Positions 40,001 through 55,900 of a stretch of DNA of 64,000 nucleotides are shown here, in pieces. The stretch is from Eledone cirrhosa. Its lineage: Eukaryota; Mollusca; Cephalopoda; Octopoda; Eledonidae. Within the stretch, counting starts at the first letter, position 1; each line of letters begins with the position of its first letter. The stretch spans positions 414,855,081 to 414,919,080 of the forward strand of contig OZ024741.1 in NCBI GenBank assembly GCA_964016885.1, given 5' to 3'. The notes beneath the pieces are model-generated. The model saw only the letters and a list, made by a program, of their open reading frames with translations. It was not told the origin of the DNA and made no database searches. Both the position numbers and the translations under genes were made by a program.

Positions 40001-42737
40001 GGTACTGGTACACAACATAGATTTCTTACATAATATAGTGTAGTTTAGTAGAATAAGCTGGGACTGGGACACAACATAGGTTTCTTACATAATATAGTGT
40101 AGTTTAGTAGAATAAGCTGGTACTGGGACACAACATAGGTTTCTTACATAATATAGTGTAGTTTAGTAGAATAAGCTGGTACTGGGACACAAAATAGGTT
40201 TCTTACATAATATAGTGTAGTTTAGTAGAATAAGCTGCTACTAGAACACAACATAGGTTTCTTACATAATATAGTGTAGTTTAGTAGAATAAGCTGGTAC
40301 TGGGACACAAAATAGGTTTCTTACATAATATAGTGTAGTTTAGTAGAATAAGCTGGTACTAGAACACAACATAGGTTTCTTACATAATATAGTGTAGTTT
40401 AGTAGAATAAGCTGGTACTGGGACACAAAATAGGTTTCTTACATAATATAGTGTAGTTTAGTAGAATAAGCTGCTACTAGAACACAACATAGGTTTCTTA
40501 CATAATATAGTGTCGTTTAGTAGAATAAGCTGGTACTGGGACACAACATAGGTTTCTTACATAATATAGTGTAGTTTAGTAGAATAAGCTGCTACTAGAA
40601 CACAACATAGGTTTCTTACATAATATAGTGTAGTTTAGTAGAATAAGCTGGTACTAGAACACAACATAGGTTTCTTACATAATATAGTGTAGTTTAGTAG
40701 AATAAGCTGCTACTAGAACACAACATAGGTTTCTTACATAATATAGTGTAGTTTAGTAGAATAAGCTGGTACTAGAACACAACATAGGTTTCTTACATAA
40801 TATAGTGTAGTTTAGTAGAATAAGCTGGTACTGGGACACAACATAGGTTTCTTACATAATATAGTGTAGTTTAGAAGAATAAGCTGGTACTGGGACACAA
40901 CATAGGTTTCTTACATAATATGGTGTAGTTTAGTAGAATAAGCTGGTACTGGGACACAACATAGGTTTCTTACATAATATAGTGTAGTTTAGTAGAATAA
41001 GCTGGTACTAGAACACAACATAGGTTTCTCACATAATATAGCGTAGTTTAGTAGAATAAGTTGGTACTTGAACACAACATAGGTTTCTTACATAATATAG
41101 TGTAGTTTAGTAGAATAAGCTGGTACTGGGACACAACATAGGTTTCTTACATAATATAGTGTAGTTTAGTAGAATAAGCTGGTACTGGGACACAACATAG
41201 GTTTCTTACATAATATAGTGTAGTTTAGTAGAATAAGCTGGTACTAGAACACAACATAGGTTTCTCACATAATATAGCATAGTTTAGTAGAATAAGTTGG
41301 TACTTGAACACAACATAGGTTTCTTACATAATATAGTGTAGTTTAGTAGAATAAGCTGGTACTGGGACACAACATAGGTTTCTTACATAATATAGTGTAG
41401 TTTAGTAGAATAAGCTGGTACTGGTACACAACATAGGTTTCTTACATAATATAGTGTAGTTTAGTAGAATAAGCTGGTACCGGGACACAACATAGGTTTC
41501 TTACATAATATAGTGAGGTTTAGTAGAATAAGCTGGTACTAGAACACAACATAGGCTTCCCACATAATATAGTGTAGTTTAGTAGAATAAGTTGGTACTT
41601 GAACACAACATAGGTTTCTTACATAATATAGTGTAGTTTAGTAGAATAAGCTGGTACTGGGACACAACATAGGTTTCTTACATAATATAGTGTAGTTTAG
41701 TAGAATAAGCTGGTACTGGTACACAACATAGGTTTCTTACATAATATAGTGTAGTTTAGTAGAATAAGCTGGTACCGAGACACAACATAGGTTTCTTACA
41801 TAATATAGTGTGGTTTAGTAGAATAAGCTGGGACTGGGACACAACATAGGTTTCTTACATAATATAGTGTGGTTTAGTAGAATAAGCTGGGACTGGGACA
41901 CAACATAGGTTTCTTACATAATATAGTGAGGTTTAGTAGAATAAGCTGGTACTAGAACACAACATAGGTTTCTTACATAATATAGTGTAGTTTAGTAGAA
42001 TAAGATGGTACTAGAACACAACATAGGTTTGTTACATAATATAGTGAGGTTTAGTAGAATAAGCTGGTACTGGTACACAACATAGGTTTCTTACATAATA
42101 TAGTGTAGTTTAGTAGAATAAGCTGGTACTGGGACACAACATAGGTTTCTTACATAATATAGTGTAGATTAGTAGAATAAGCTGGTACTGGTACACAACA
42201 TAGGTTTCTTACATACTATAGTGTAGTTTAGTAGAATAAGCTGGGACTAGGACACAACATAGGTTTCTTACATAATATAGTGTAGTTTAGTAGAATAAGC
42301 TGGTACTGGTACACAACATAGGTTTCTTACATAATATAGTGTGGTTTAGTAGAATAAGCTGGTACTGGGACACAACATAGGTTTCTTACATAATATAGTG
42401 AGGTTTAGTAGAATAAGCTGGTACTAGAACACAACATAGGTTTCTTACATAATATAGTGTGGTTTAGTAGAATAAGCTGGGACTGGGACACAACATAGGT
42501 TTCTTACATAATATAGTGTAGTTTAGTAGAATAAGCTGCTACTAGAACACAACATAGGTTTCTTACATAATATAGTGTAGTTTAGTAGAATAAGCTGGTA
42601 CTGGGACACAACATAGGTTTCTTACATAATATAGTGTAGTTTAGTAGAATAAGCTGCTACTAGAACACAACATAGGTTTCTTACATAATATAGTGTAGTT
42701 TAGTAGAATAAGCTGGTACTAGAACACAACATAGGTT

Positions 42738-45700
42738 TCTTACATAATATAGTGTGGTTTAGTAGAATAAGCTGGTACTGGGACACAACATAGGTTTCTT
42801 ACATAACATAGTGTAGTTTAGTAGAATAAGCTGGTACTGGGACACAACATAGGTTTCTTACATAATATAGTGTAGTTTAGTAGAATAAGCTGGTACTGGG
42901 ACACAACATAGGTTTCTTACATAATATAGTGAGATTTAGTAGAATAAGCTGCTACTGGGACACAACATAGGTTTCTTACATAATATAGTGTAGTTTAGTA
43001 GAATAAGCTGGTACTGGGACACAACATAGGTTTCTTACATAATATAGTGAGATTTAGTAGAATAAGCTGCTACTGGGACACAACATAGGTTTCTTACATA
43101 ATATAGTGTAGTTTAGTAGAATAAGCTGGTACTGGGACACAACATAGGTTTCTTACATAATATAGTGTAGTTTAGTAGAATAAGCTGGTACTAGAACACA
43201 ACATAGGTTTCTCACATAATATAGCGTAGTTTAGTAGAATAAGTTGGTACTTGAACACAACATAGGTTTCTTACATAATATAGTGTAGTTTAGTAGAATA
43301 AGCTGGTACTGGGACACAACATAGGTTTCTTACATAATATAGTGTAGTTTAGTAGAATAAGCTGGTACTGGGACACAACATAGGTTTCTTACATAATATA
43401 GTGTAGTTTAGTAGAATAAGCTGGTACTAGAACACAACATAGGTTTCTCACATAATATAGCATAGTTTAGTAGAATAAGTTGGTACTTGAACACAACATA
43501 GGTTTTTTACATAATATAGTGTAGTTTAGTAGAATAAGCTGGTACTGGGACACAACATAGGTTTCTTACATAATATAGTGTAGTTTAGTAGAATAAGCTG
43601 GTACTGGTACACAACATAGGTTTCTTACATAATATAGTGTAGTTTAGTAGAATAAGCTGGTACCGGGACACAACATAGGTTTCTTACATAATATAGTGAG
43701 GTTTAGTAGAATAAGCTGGTACTAGAACACAACATAGGCTTCCCACATAATATAGTGTAGTTTAGTAGAATAAGTTGGTACTTGAACACAACATAGGTTT
43801 CTTACATAATATAGTGTAGTTTAGTAGAATAAGCTGGTACTGGGACACAACATAGGTTTCTTACATAATATAGTGTAGTTTAGTAGAATAAGCTGGTACT
43901 GGTACACAACATAGGTTTCTTACATAATATAGTGTAGTTTAGTAGAATAAGCTGGTACCGAGACACAACATAGGTTTCTTACATAATATAGTGTGGTTTA
44001 GTAGAATAAGCTGGGACTGGGACACAACATAGGTTTCTTACATAATATAGTGTGGTTTAGTAGAATAAGCTGGGACTGGGACACAACATAGGTTTCTTAC
44101 ATAATATAGTGAGATTTAGTAGAATAAGCTGCTACTGGGACACAACATAGGTTTCTTACATAATATAGTGTAGTTTAGTAGAATAAGCTGGTACTGGGAC
44201 ACAACATAGGTTTCTTACATAATATAGTGAGATTTAGTAGAATAAGCTGCTACTGGGACACAACATAGGTTTCTTACATAATATAGTGTAGTTTAGTAGA
44301 ATAAGCTGGTACTGGGACACAACATAGGTTTCTTACATAATATAGTGTAGTTTAGTAGAATAAGCTGGTACTAGAACACAACATAGGTTTCTCACATAAT
44401 ATAGCGTAGTTTAGTAGAATAAGTTGGTACTTGAACACAACATAGGTTTCTTACATAATATAGTGTAGTTTAGTAGAATAAGCTGGTACTGGGACACAAC
44501 ATAGGTTTCTTACATAATATAGTGTAGTTTAGTAGAATAAGCTGGTACTGGTACACAACATAGGTTTCTTACATAATATAGTGTAGTTTAGTAGAATAAG
44601 CTGGTACCGGGACACAACATAGGTTTCTTACATAATATAGTGAGGTTTAGTAGAATAAGCTGGTACTAGAACACAACATAGGCTTCCCACATAATATAGT
44701 GTAGTTTAGTAGAATAAGTTGGTACTTGAACACAACATAGGTTTCTTACATAATATAGTGTAGTTTAGTAGAATAAGCTGGTACCGGGACACAACATAGG
44801 TTTCTTACATAATATAGTGAGGTTTAGTAGAATAAGCTGGTACTAGAACAGAACATAGGCTTCCCACATAATATAGTGTAGTTTAGTAGAATAAGTTGGT
44901 ACTTGAACACAACATAGGTTTCTTACATAATATAGTGTAGTTTAGTAGAATAAGCTGGTACTGGGACACAACTTAGGTTTCTTACATAATATAGTGTAGT
45001 TTAGTAGAAAAAGCTGGTACTGGTACACAACATAGGTTTCTTACATAATATAGTGTAGTTTAGTAGAATAAGCTGGTACTGGGACACAACATAGGTTTCT
45101 TACATAATATAGTGTAGTTTAGTAGAATAAGCTGGGACTGGGACACAACATAGTTTTCTTACATAATATACTGTAGTTTAGTAGAATAAGCTGGTACTGG
45201 GACACAACATAGGTTTCTTACATAATATAGTGTAGTTTAGTAGAATAAGCTGCTACTAGAACACAACATAGGTTTCTTACATAATATAGTGAGATTTAGT
45301 AGAATAAGCTGGTACTGGGACACAACATAGGTTTCTTACATAATATAGTGAGATTTAGTAGAATAAGCTGGTACTGGGACACAACATAGGTTTCTTACAT
45401 AATATAGTGTAGTTTAGTAGAATAAGCTGGTACTGGGACACAACATAGGTTTCTTACATAATATAGTGAGATTTAGTAGAATAAGCTGGTACTAGAACAC
45501 AACATAGGTTTCTTACATAATATAGTGAGATTTAGTAGAATAAGCTGGTACTGGGACACAACATAGGTTTCTTACATAATATAGTGTAGTTTAGTAGAAT
45601 AAGCTGGTACTGGGACACAACATAGGTTTCTTACATAATATAGTGAGGTTTAGTAGAATAAGCTGGTACTGGTACACAACATAGGTTTCTTACATAATAT

Positions 45701-48700
45701 AGTGTGGTTTAGTAGAATAAGCTGGGACTGGGACACAACATAGGTTTCTTACATAATATAGTGTAGTTTAGTAGAATAAGCTGGTACTGGGACACAACAT
45801 AGGTTTCTTACATAATATAGTGAGGTTTAGTAGAATAAGCTGGTACTAGAACACAACATAGGTTTCTTACATAATATAGTGTGGTTTAGTAGAATAAGCT
45901 GGGACTGGGACACAACATAGGTTTCTTACATAATATAGTGTAGTTTAGTAGAATAAGCTGCTACTAGAACACAACATAGGTTTCTTACATAATATAGTGT
46001 AGTTTAGTAGAATAAGCTGGTACTGGGACACAACATAGGTTTCTTACATAATATAGTGTAGTTTAGTAGAATAAGCTGGTACTAGAACACAACATAGGTT
46101 TCTTACATAATATAGTGTAGTTTAGTAGAATAAGCTGGTACTGGGACACAAAATAGGTTTCTTACATAATATAGTGTAGTTTAGTAGAATAAGCTGCTAC
46201 TAGAACACAACATAGGTTTCTTACATAATATAGTGTCGTTTAGTAGAATAAGCTGGTACTGGGACACAACATAGGTTTCTTACATAATATAGTGTAGTTT
46301 AGTAGAATAAGCTGCTACTAGAACACAACATAGGTTTCTTACATAATATAGTGTAGTTTAGTAGAATAAGCTGGTACTAGAACACAACATAGGTTTCTTA
46401 CATAATATAGTGTAGTTTAGTAGAATAAGCTGGTACTGGGACACAACATAGGTTTCTTACATAATATAGTGTAGTTTAGAAGAATAAGCTGGTACTGGGA
46501 CACAACATAGGTTTCTTACATAATATGGTGTAGTTTAGTAGAATAAGCTGGTACTGGGACACAACATAGGTTTCTTACATAATATAGTGTAGTTTAGTAG
46601 AATAAGCTGGTACTAGAACACAACATAGGTTTCTCACATAATATAGCGTAGTTTAGTAGAATAAGTTGGTACTTGAACACAACATAGGTTTCTTACATAA
46701 TATAGTGTAGTTTAGTAGAATAAGCTGGTACTGGGACACAACATAGGTTTCTTACATAATATAGTGTAGTTTAGTAGAATAAGCTGGTACTGGGACACAA
46801 CATAGGTTTCTTACATAATATAGTGTAGTTTAGTAGAATAAGCTGGTACTAGAACACAACATAGGTTTCTCACATAATATAGCATAGTTTAGTAGAATAA
46901 GTTGGTACTTGAACACAACATAGGTTTCTTACATAATATAGTGTAGTTTAGTAGAATAAGCTGGTACTGGGACACAACATAGGTTTCTTACATAATATAG
47001 TGTAGTTTAGTAGAATAAGCTGGTACTGGTACACAACATAGGTTTCTTACATAATATAGTGTAGTTTAGTAGAATAAGCTGGTACCGGGACACAACATAG
47101 GTTTCTTACATAATATAGTGAGGTTTAGTAGAATAAGCTGGTACTAGAACACAACATAGGCTTCCCACATAATATAGTGTAGTTTAGTAGAATAAGTTGG
47201 TACTTGAACACAACATAGGTTTCTTACATAATATAGTGTAGTTTAGTAGAATAAGCTGGTACTGGGACACAACATAGGTTTCTTACATAATATAGTGTAG
47301 TTTAGTAGAATAAGCTGGTACTGGTACACAACATAGGTTTCTTACATAATATAGTGTAGTTTAGTAGAATAAGCTGGTACCGAGACACAACATAGGTTTC
47401 TTACATAATATAGTGTGGTTTAGTAGAATAAGCTGGGACTGGGACACAACATAGGTTTCTTACATAATATAGTGTGGTTTAGTAGAATAAGCTGGGACTG
47501 GGACACAACATAGGTTTCTTACATAATATAGTGAGGTTTAGTAGAATAAGCTGGTACTAGAACACAACATAGGTTTCTTACATAATATAGTGTAGTTTAG
47601 TAGAATAAGATGGTACTAGAACACAACATAGGTTTGTTACATAATATAGTGAGGTTTAGTAGAATAAGCTGGTACTGGTACACAACATAGGTTTCTTACA
47701 TAATATAGTGTAGTTTAGTAGAATAAGCTGGTACTGGGACACAACATAGGTTTCTTACATAATATAGTGTAGATTAGTAGAATAAGCTGGTACTGGTACA
47801 CAACATAGGTTTCTTACATACTATAGTGTAGTTTAGTAGAATAAGCTGGGACTAGGACACAACATAGGTTTCTTACATAATATAGTGTAGTTTAGTAGAA
47901 TAAGCTGGTACTGGTACACAACATAGGTTTCTTACATAATATAGTGTGGTTTAGTAGAATAAGCTGGTACTGGGACACAACATAGGTTTCTCACATAATA
48001 TAGTGTAGTTTAGTAGAATAAGCTGGGACTGGGACACAACATAGGTTTCTTACATAATATAGTGTAGTTTAGTAGAATAAGTTGGTACTAGAACACAACA
48101 TAGGTTTCTTACATAATATCGTGTAGTTTAGTAGAATAAGCTGGGACTGGGACACAACATAGGTTTCTCACATAATATAGTGTAGTTTAGTAGAATAAGC
48201 TGGGACTGGGACACAACATAGGTTTCTTACATAATATAGTGTAGTTTAGTAGAATAAGCTGGTACTGGGACACAACATAGGTTTCTTACATAATATAGTG
48301 TAGTTTAGTAGAATAAGCTGCTACTAGAACACAACATAGGTTTCTTACATAATATAGTGTAGTTTAGGAGAATAAGCTGGTACTGGGACACAACATAGGT
48401 TTCTCACATAATATAGTGTAGTTTAGTAGAATAAGTTGGTACTAGAACACAACATAGGTTTCTTACATAATATCGTGTAGTTTAGTAGAATAAGCTGGGA
48501 CTGGGACACAACATAGGTTTCTTACATAATATAGTGTAGTTTAGTAGAATAAGCTGGTACTAGAACACAACATAGGTTTCTCACATAATATAGTGTAGTT
48601 TAGTAGAATAAGTTGGTACTAGAACACAACATAGGTTTCTTACATAATATAGTGTAGTTTAGTAGAATAAGCTGGTACTGGGACACAACATAGGTTTCTT

Positions 48701-49518
48701 ACATAATATAGTGTAGTTTAGTAGAATAAGCTGGTACTGCGACACAACATAGGTTTCTTACATAATATAGTGTAGTTTAGTAGAATAAGATGGTACTGGG
48801 ACACAACATAGGTTTCTTACATAATATAGTGTGGTTTAGTAGAATAAGCTGGTACTGGTACACAACATAGATTTCTTACATAATATAGTGTAGTTTAGTA
48901 GAATAAGCTGGGACTGGGACACAACATAGGTTTCTTACATAATATAGTGTAGTTTAGTAGAATAAGCTGGTACTGGGACACAACATAGGTTTCTTACATA
49001 ATATAGTGTAGTTTAGTAGAATAAGCTGGTACTGGGACACAAAATAGGTTTCTTACATAATATAGTGTAGTTTAGTAGAATAAGCTGCTACTAGAACACA
49101 ACATAGGTTTCTTACATAATATAGTGTAGTTTAGTAGAATAAGCTGGTACTGGGACACAAAATAGGTTTCTTACATAATATAGTGTAGTTTAGTAGAATA
49201 AGCTGGTACTAGAACACAACATAGGTTTCTTACATAATATAGTGTAGTTTAGTAGAATAAGCTGGTACTGGGACACAAAATAGGTTTCTTACATAATATA
49301 GTGTAGTTTAGTAGAATAAGCTGCTACTAGAACACAACATAGGTTTCTTACATAATATAGTGTCGTTTAGTAGAATAAGCTGGTACTGGGACACAACATA
49401 GGTTTCTTACATAATATAGTGTAGTTTAGTAGAATAAGCTGCTACTAGAACACAACATAGGTTTCTTACATAATATAGTGTAGTTTAGTAGAATAAGCTG
49501 GTACTAGAACACAACATA
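42738..49518 (+). repeat. Higher-order repeat block, second copy (offset 12,508 bp)
   Basis: Partner of 30,230-37,010. One of its few private changes is C24G near 44851, where the copy reads AACAGAACATAGG. The two copies otherwise agree at all markers I compared, so the duplication is recent relative to monomer divergence. Confidence 0.87.
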
Positions 49519-52500
49519 GGTTTCTTACATAATATAGTGTAGTTTAGTAGAATAAGCTGCTACTAGAACACAACATAGGTTTCTTACATAATATAGTGTA
49601 GTTTAGTAGAATAAGCTGGTACTAGAACACAACATAGGTTTCTTACATAATATAGTGTAGTTTAGTAGAATAAGCTGGTACTGGGACACAACATAGGTTT
49701 CTTACATAATATAGTGTAGTTTAGAAGAATAAGCTGGTACTGGGACACAACATAGGTTTCTTACATAATATGGTGTAGTTTAGTAGAATAAGCTGGTACT
49801 GGGACACAACATAGGTTTCTTACATAATATAGTGTAGTTTAGTAGAATAAGCTGGTACTAGAACACAACATAGGTTTCTCACATAATATAGCGTAGTTTA
49901 GTAGAATAAGTTGGTACTTGAACACAACATAGGTTTCTTACATAATATAGTGTAGTTTAGTAGAATAAGCTGGTACTGGGACACAACATAGGTTTCTTAC
50001 ATAATATAGTGTAGTTTAGTAGAATAAGCTGGTACTGGGACACAACATAGGTTTCTTACATAATATAGTGTAGTTTAGTAGAATAAGCTGGTACTAGAAC
50101 ACAACATAGGTTTCTCACATAATATAGCATAGTTTAGTAGAATAAGTTGGTACTTGAACACAACATAGGTTTCTTACATAATATAGTGTAGTTTAGTAGA
50201 ATAAGCTGGTACTGGGACACAACATAGGTTTCTTACATAATATAGTGTAGTTTAGTAGAATAAGCTGGTACTGGTACACAACATAGGTTTCTTACATAAT
50301 ATAGTGTAGTTTAGTAGAATAAGCTGGTACCGGGACACAACATAGGTTTCTTACATAATATAGTGAGGTTTAGTAGAATAAGCTGGTACTAGAACACAAC
50401 ATAGGCTTCCCACATAATATAGTGTAGTTTAGTAGAATAAGTTGGTACTTGAACACAACATAGGTTTCTTACATAATATAGTGTAGTTTAGTAGAATAAG
50501 CTGGTACTGGGACACAACATAGGTTTCTTACATAATATAGTGTAGTTTAGTAGAATAAGCTGGTACTGGTACACAACATAGGTTTCTTACATAATATAGT
50601 GTAGTTTAGTAGAATAAGCTGGTACCGAGACACAACATAGGTTTCTTACATAATATAGTGTGGTTTAGTAGAATAAGCTGGGACTGGGACACAACATAGG
50701 TTTCTTACATAATATAGTGTGGTTTAGTAGAATAAGCTGGGACTGGGACACAACATAGGTTTCTTACATAATATAGTGAGGTTTAGTAGAATAAGCTGGT
50801 ACTAGAACACAACATAGGTTTCTTACATAATATAGTGTAGTTTAGTAGAATAAGATGGTACTAGAACACAACATAGGTTTGTTACATAATATAGTGAGGT
50901 TTAGTAGAATAAGCTGGTACTGGTACACAACATAGGTTTCTTACATAATATAGTGTAGTTTAGTAGAATAAGCTGGTACTGGGACACAACATAGGTTTCT
51001 TACATAATATAGTGTAGATTAGTAGAATAAGCTGGTACTGGTACACAACATAGGTTTCTTACATACTATAGTGTAGTTTAGTAGAATAAGCTGGGACTAG
51101 GACACAACATAGGTTTCTTACATAATATAGTGTAGTTTAGTAGAATAAGCTGGTACTGGTACACAACATAGGTTTCTTACATAATATAGTGTGGTTTAGT
51201 AGAATAAGCTGGTACTGGGACACAACATAGGTTTCTCACATAATATAGTGTAGTTTAGTAGAATAAGCTGGGACTGGGACACAACATAGGTTTCTTACAT
51301 AATATAGTGTAGTTTAGTAGAATAAGTTGGTACTAGAACACAACATAGGTTTCTTACATAATATCGTGTAGTTTAGTAGAATAAGCTGGGACTGGGACAC
51401 AACATAGGTTTCTCACATAATATAGTGTAGTTTAGTAGAATAAGCTGGGACTGGGACACAACATAGGTTTCTTACATAATATAGTGTAGTTTAGTAGAAT
51501 AAGCTGGTACTGGGACACAACATAGGTTTCTTACATAATATAGTGTAGTTTAGTAGAATAAGCTGCTACTAGAACACAACATAGGTTTCTTACATAATAT
51601 AGTGTAGTTTAGGAGAATAAGCTGGTACTGGGACACAACATAGGTTTCTCACATAATATAGTGTAGTTTAGTAGAATAAGTTGGTACTAGAACACAACAT
51701 AGGTTTCTTACATAATATCGTGTAGTTTAGTAGAATAAGCTGGGACTGGGACACAACATAGGTTTCTTACATAATATAGTGTAGTTTAGTAGAATAAGCT
51801 GGTACTAGAACACAACATAGGTTTCTCACATAATATAGTGTAGTTTAGTAGAATAAGTTGGTACTAGAACACAACATAGGTTTCTTACATAATATAGTGT
51901 AGTTTAGTAGAATAAGCTGGTACTGGGACACAACATAGGTTTCTTACATAATATAGTGTAGTTTAGTAGAATAAGCTGGTACTGCGACACAACATAGGTT
52001 TCTTACATAATATAGTGTAGTTTAGTAGAATAAGATGGTACTGGGACACAACATAGGTTTCTTACATAATATAGTGTGGTTTAGTAGAATAAGCTGGTAC
52101 TGGTACACAACATAGATTTCTTACATAATATAGTGTAGTTTAGTAGAATAAGCTGGGACTGGGACACAACATAGGTTTCTTACATAATATAGTGTAGTTT
52201 AGTAGAATAAGCTGGTACTGGGACACAACATAGGTTTCTTACATAATATAGTGTAGTTTAGTAGAATAAGCTGGTACTGGGACACAAAATAGGTTTCTTA
52301 CATAATATAGTGTAGTTTAGTAGAATAAGCTGCTACTAGAACACAACATAGGTTTCTTACATAATATAGTGTAGTTTAGTAGAATAAGCTGGTACTGGGA
52401 CACAAAATAGGTTTCTTACATAATATAGTGTAGTTTAGTAGAATAAGCTGGTACTAGAACACAACATAGGTTTCTTACATAATATAGTGTAGTTTAGTAG

Positions 52501-52989
52501 AATAAGCTGGTACTGGGACACAAAATAGGTTTCTTACATAATATAGTGTAGTTTAGTAGAATAAGCTGCTACTAGAACACAACATAGGTTTCTTACATAA
52601 TATAGTGTCGTTTAGTAGAATAAGCTGGTACTGGGACACAACATAGGTTTCTTACATAATATAGTGTAGTTTAGTAGAATAAGCTGCTACTCGAACACAA
52701 CATAGGTTTCTTACATAATATAGTGTAGTTTAGTAGAATAAGCTGGTACTAGAACACAACATAGGTTTCTTACATAATATAGTGTAGTTTAGTAGAATAA
52801 GCTGGTACTGGGACACAACATAGGTTTCTTACATAATATAGTGTAGTTTAGAAGAATAAGCTGGTACTGGGACACAACATAGGTTTCTTACATAATATGG
52901 TGTAGTTTAGTAGAATAAGCTGGTACTGGGACACAACATAGGTTTCTTACATAATATAGTGTAGTTTAGTAGAATAAGCTGGTACTGGG

Positions 52990-55900
52990 ACACAACATAG
53001 GTTTCTTACATAATATAGTGAGGTTTAGTAGAATAAGCTGGTACTGGTACACAACATAGGTTTCTTACATAATATAGTGTGGTTTAGTAGAATAAGCTGG
53101 GACTGGGACACAACATAGGTTTCTTACATAATATAGTGTAGTTTAGTAGAATAAGCTGGTACTGGGACACAACATAGGTTTCTTACATAATATAGTGAGG
53201 TTTAGTAGAATAAGCTGGTACTAGAACACAACATAGGTTTCTTACATAATATAGTGTGGTTTAGTAGAATAAGCTGGGACTGGGACACAACATAGGTTTC
53301 TTACATAATATAGTGTAGTTTAGTAGAATAAGCTGCTACTAGAACACAACATAGGTTTCTTACATAATATAGTGTAGTTTAGTAGAATAAGCTGGTACTG
53401 GGACACAACATAGGTTTCTTACATAATATAGTGTAGTTTAGTAGAATAAGCTGCTACTAGAACACAACATAGGTTTCTTACATAATATAGTGTAGTTTAG
53501 TAGAATAAGCTGGTACTAGAACACAACATAGGTTTCTTACATAATATAGTGTGGTTTAGTAGAATAAGCTGGTACTGGGACACAACATAGGTTTCTTACA
53601 TAACATAGTGTAGTTTAGTAGAATAAGCTGGTACTGGGACACAACATAGGTTTCTTACATAATATAGTGTAGTTTAGTAGAATAAGCTGGTACTGGGACA
53701 CAACATAGGTTTCTTACATAATATAGTGAGATTTAGTAGAATACGCTGCTACTGGGACACAACATAGGTTTCTTACATAATATAGTGTAGTTTAGTAGAA
53801 TAAGCTGGTACTGGGACACAACATAGGTTTCTTACATAATATAGTGAGATTTAGTAGAATAAGCTGCTACTGGGACACAACATAGGTTTCTTACATAATA
53901 TAGTGTAGTTTAGTAGAATAAGCTGGTACTGGGACACAACATAGGTTTCTTACATAATATAGTGTAGTTTAGTAGAATAAGCTGGTACTAGAACACAACA
54001 TAGGTTTCTCACATAATATAGCGTAGTTTAGTAGAATAAGTTGGTACTTGAACACAACATAGGTTTCTTACATAATATAGTGTAGTTTAGTAGAATAAGC
54101 TGGTACTGGGACACAACATAGGTTTCTTACATAATATAGTGTAGTTTAGTAGAATAAGCTGGTACTGGGACACAACATAGGTTTCTTACATAATATAGTG
54201 TAGTTTAGTAGAATAAGCTGGTACTAGAACACAACATAGGTTTCTCACATAATATAGCGTAGTTTAGTAGAATAAGTTGGTACTTGAACACAACATAGGT
54301 TTCTTACATAATATAGTGTAGTTTAGTAGAATAAGCTGGTACTGGGACACAACATAGGTTTCTTACATAATATAGTGTAGTTTAGTAGAATAAGCTGGTA
54401 CTGGTACACAACATAGGTTTCTTACATAATATAGTGTAGTTTAGTAGAATAAGCTGGTACCGGGACACAACATAGGTTTCTTACATAATATAGTGAGGTT
54501 TAGTAGAATAAGCTGGTACTAGAACACAACATAGGCTTCCCACATAATATAGTGTAGTTTAGTAGAATAAGTTGGTACTTGAACACAACATAGGTTTCTT
54601 ACATAATATAGTGTAGTTTAGTAGAATAAGCTGGTACTGGGACACAACATAGGTTTCTTACATAATATAGTGTAGTTTAGTAGAATAAGCTGGTACTGGT
54701 ACACAACATAGGTTTCTTACATAATATAGTGTAGTTTAGTAGAATAAGCTGGTACCGAGACACAACATAGGTTTCTTACATAATATAGTGTGGTTTAGTA
54801 GAATAAGCTGGGACTGGGACACAACATAGGTTTCTTACATAATATAGTGTGGTTTAGTAGAATAAGCTGGGACTGGGACACAACATAGGTTTCTTACATA
54901 ATATAGTGAGGTTTAGTAGAATAAGCTGGTACTAGAACACAACATAGGTTTCTTACATAATATAGTGTAGTTTAGTAGAATAAGATGGTACTAGAACACA
55001 ACATAGGTTTGTTACATAATATAGTGAGGTTTAGTAGAATAAGCTGGTACTGGTACACAACATAGGTTTCTTACATAATATAGTGTAGTTTAGTAGAATA
55101 AGCTGGTACTGGGACACAACATAGGTTTCTTACATAATATAGTGTAGATTAGTAGAATAAGCTGGTACTGGTACACAACATAGGTTTCTTACATACTATA
55201 GTGTAGTTTAGTAGAATAAGCTGGGACTAGGACACAACATAGGTTTCTTACATAATATAGTGTAGTTTAGTAGAATAAGCTGGTACTGGTACACAACATA
55301 GGTTTCTTACATAATATAGTGTGGTTTAGTAGAATAAGCTGGTACTGGGACACAACATAGGTTTCTCACATAATATAGTGTAGTTTAGTAGAATAAGCTG
55401 GGACTGGGACACAACATAGGTTTCTTACATAATATAGTGTAGTTTAGTAGAATAAGTTGGTACTAGAACACAACATAGGTTTCTTACATAATATCGTGTA
55501 GTTTAGTAGAATAAGCTGGGACTGGGACACAACATAGGTTTCTCACATAATATAGTGTAGTTTAGTAGAATAAGCTGGGACTGGGACACAACATAGGTTT
55601 CTTACATAATATAGTGTAGTTTAGTAGAATAAGCTGGTACTGGGACACAACATAGGTTTCTTACATAATATAGTGTAGTTTAGTAGAATAAGCTGCTACT
55701 AGAACACAACATAGGTTTCTTACATAATATAGTGTAGTTTAGGAGAATAAGCTGGTACTGGGACACAACATAGGTTTCTCACATAATATAGTGTAGTTTA
55801 GTAGAATAAGTTGGTACTAGAACACAACATAGGTTTCTTACATAATATCGTGTAGTTTAGTAGAATAAGCTGGGACTGGGACACAACATAGGTTTCTTAC

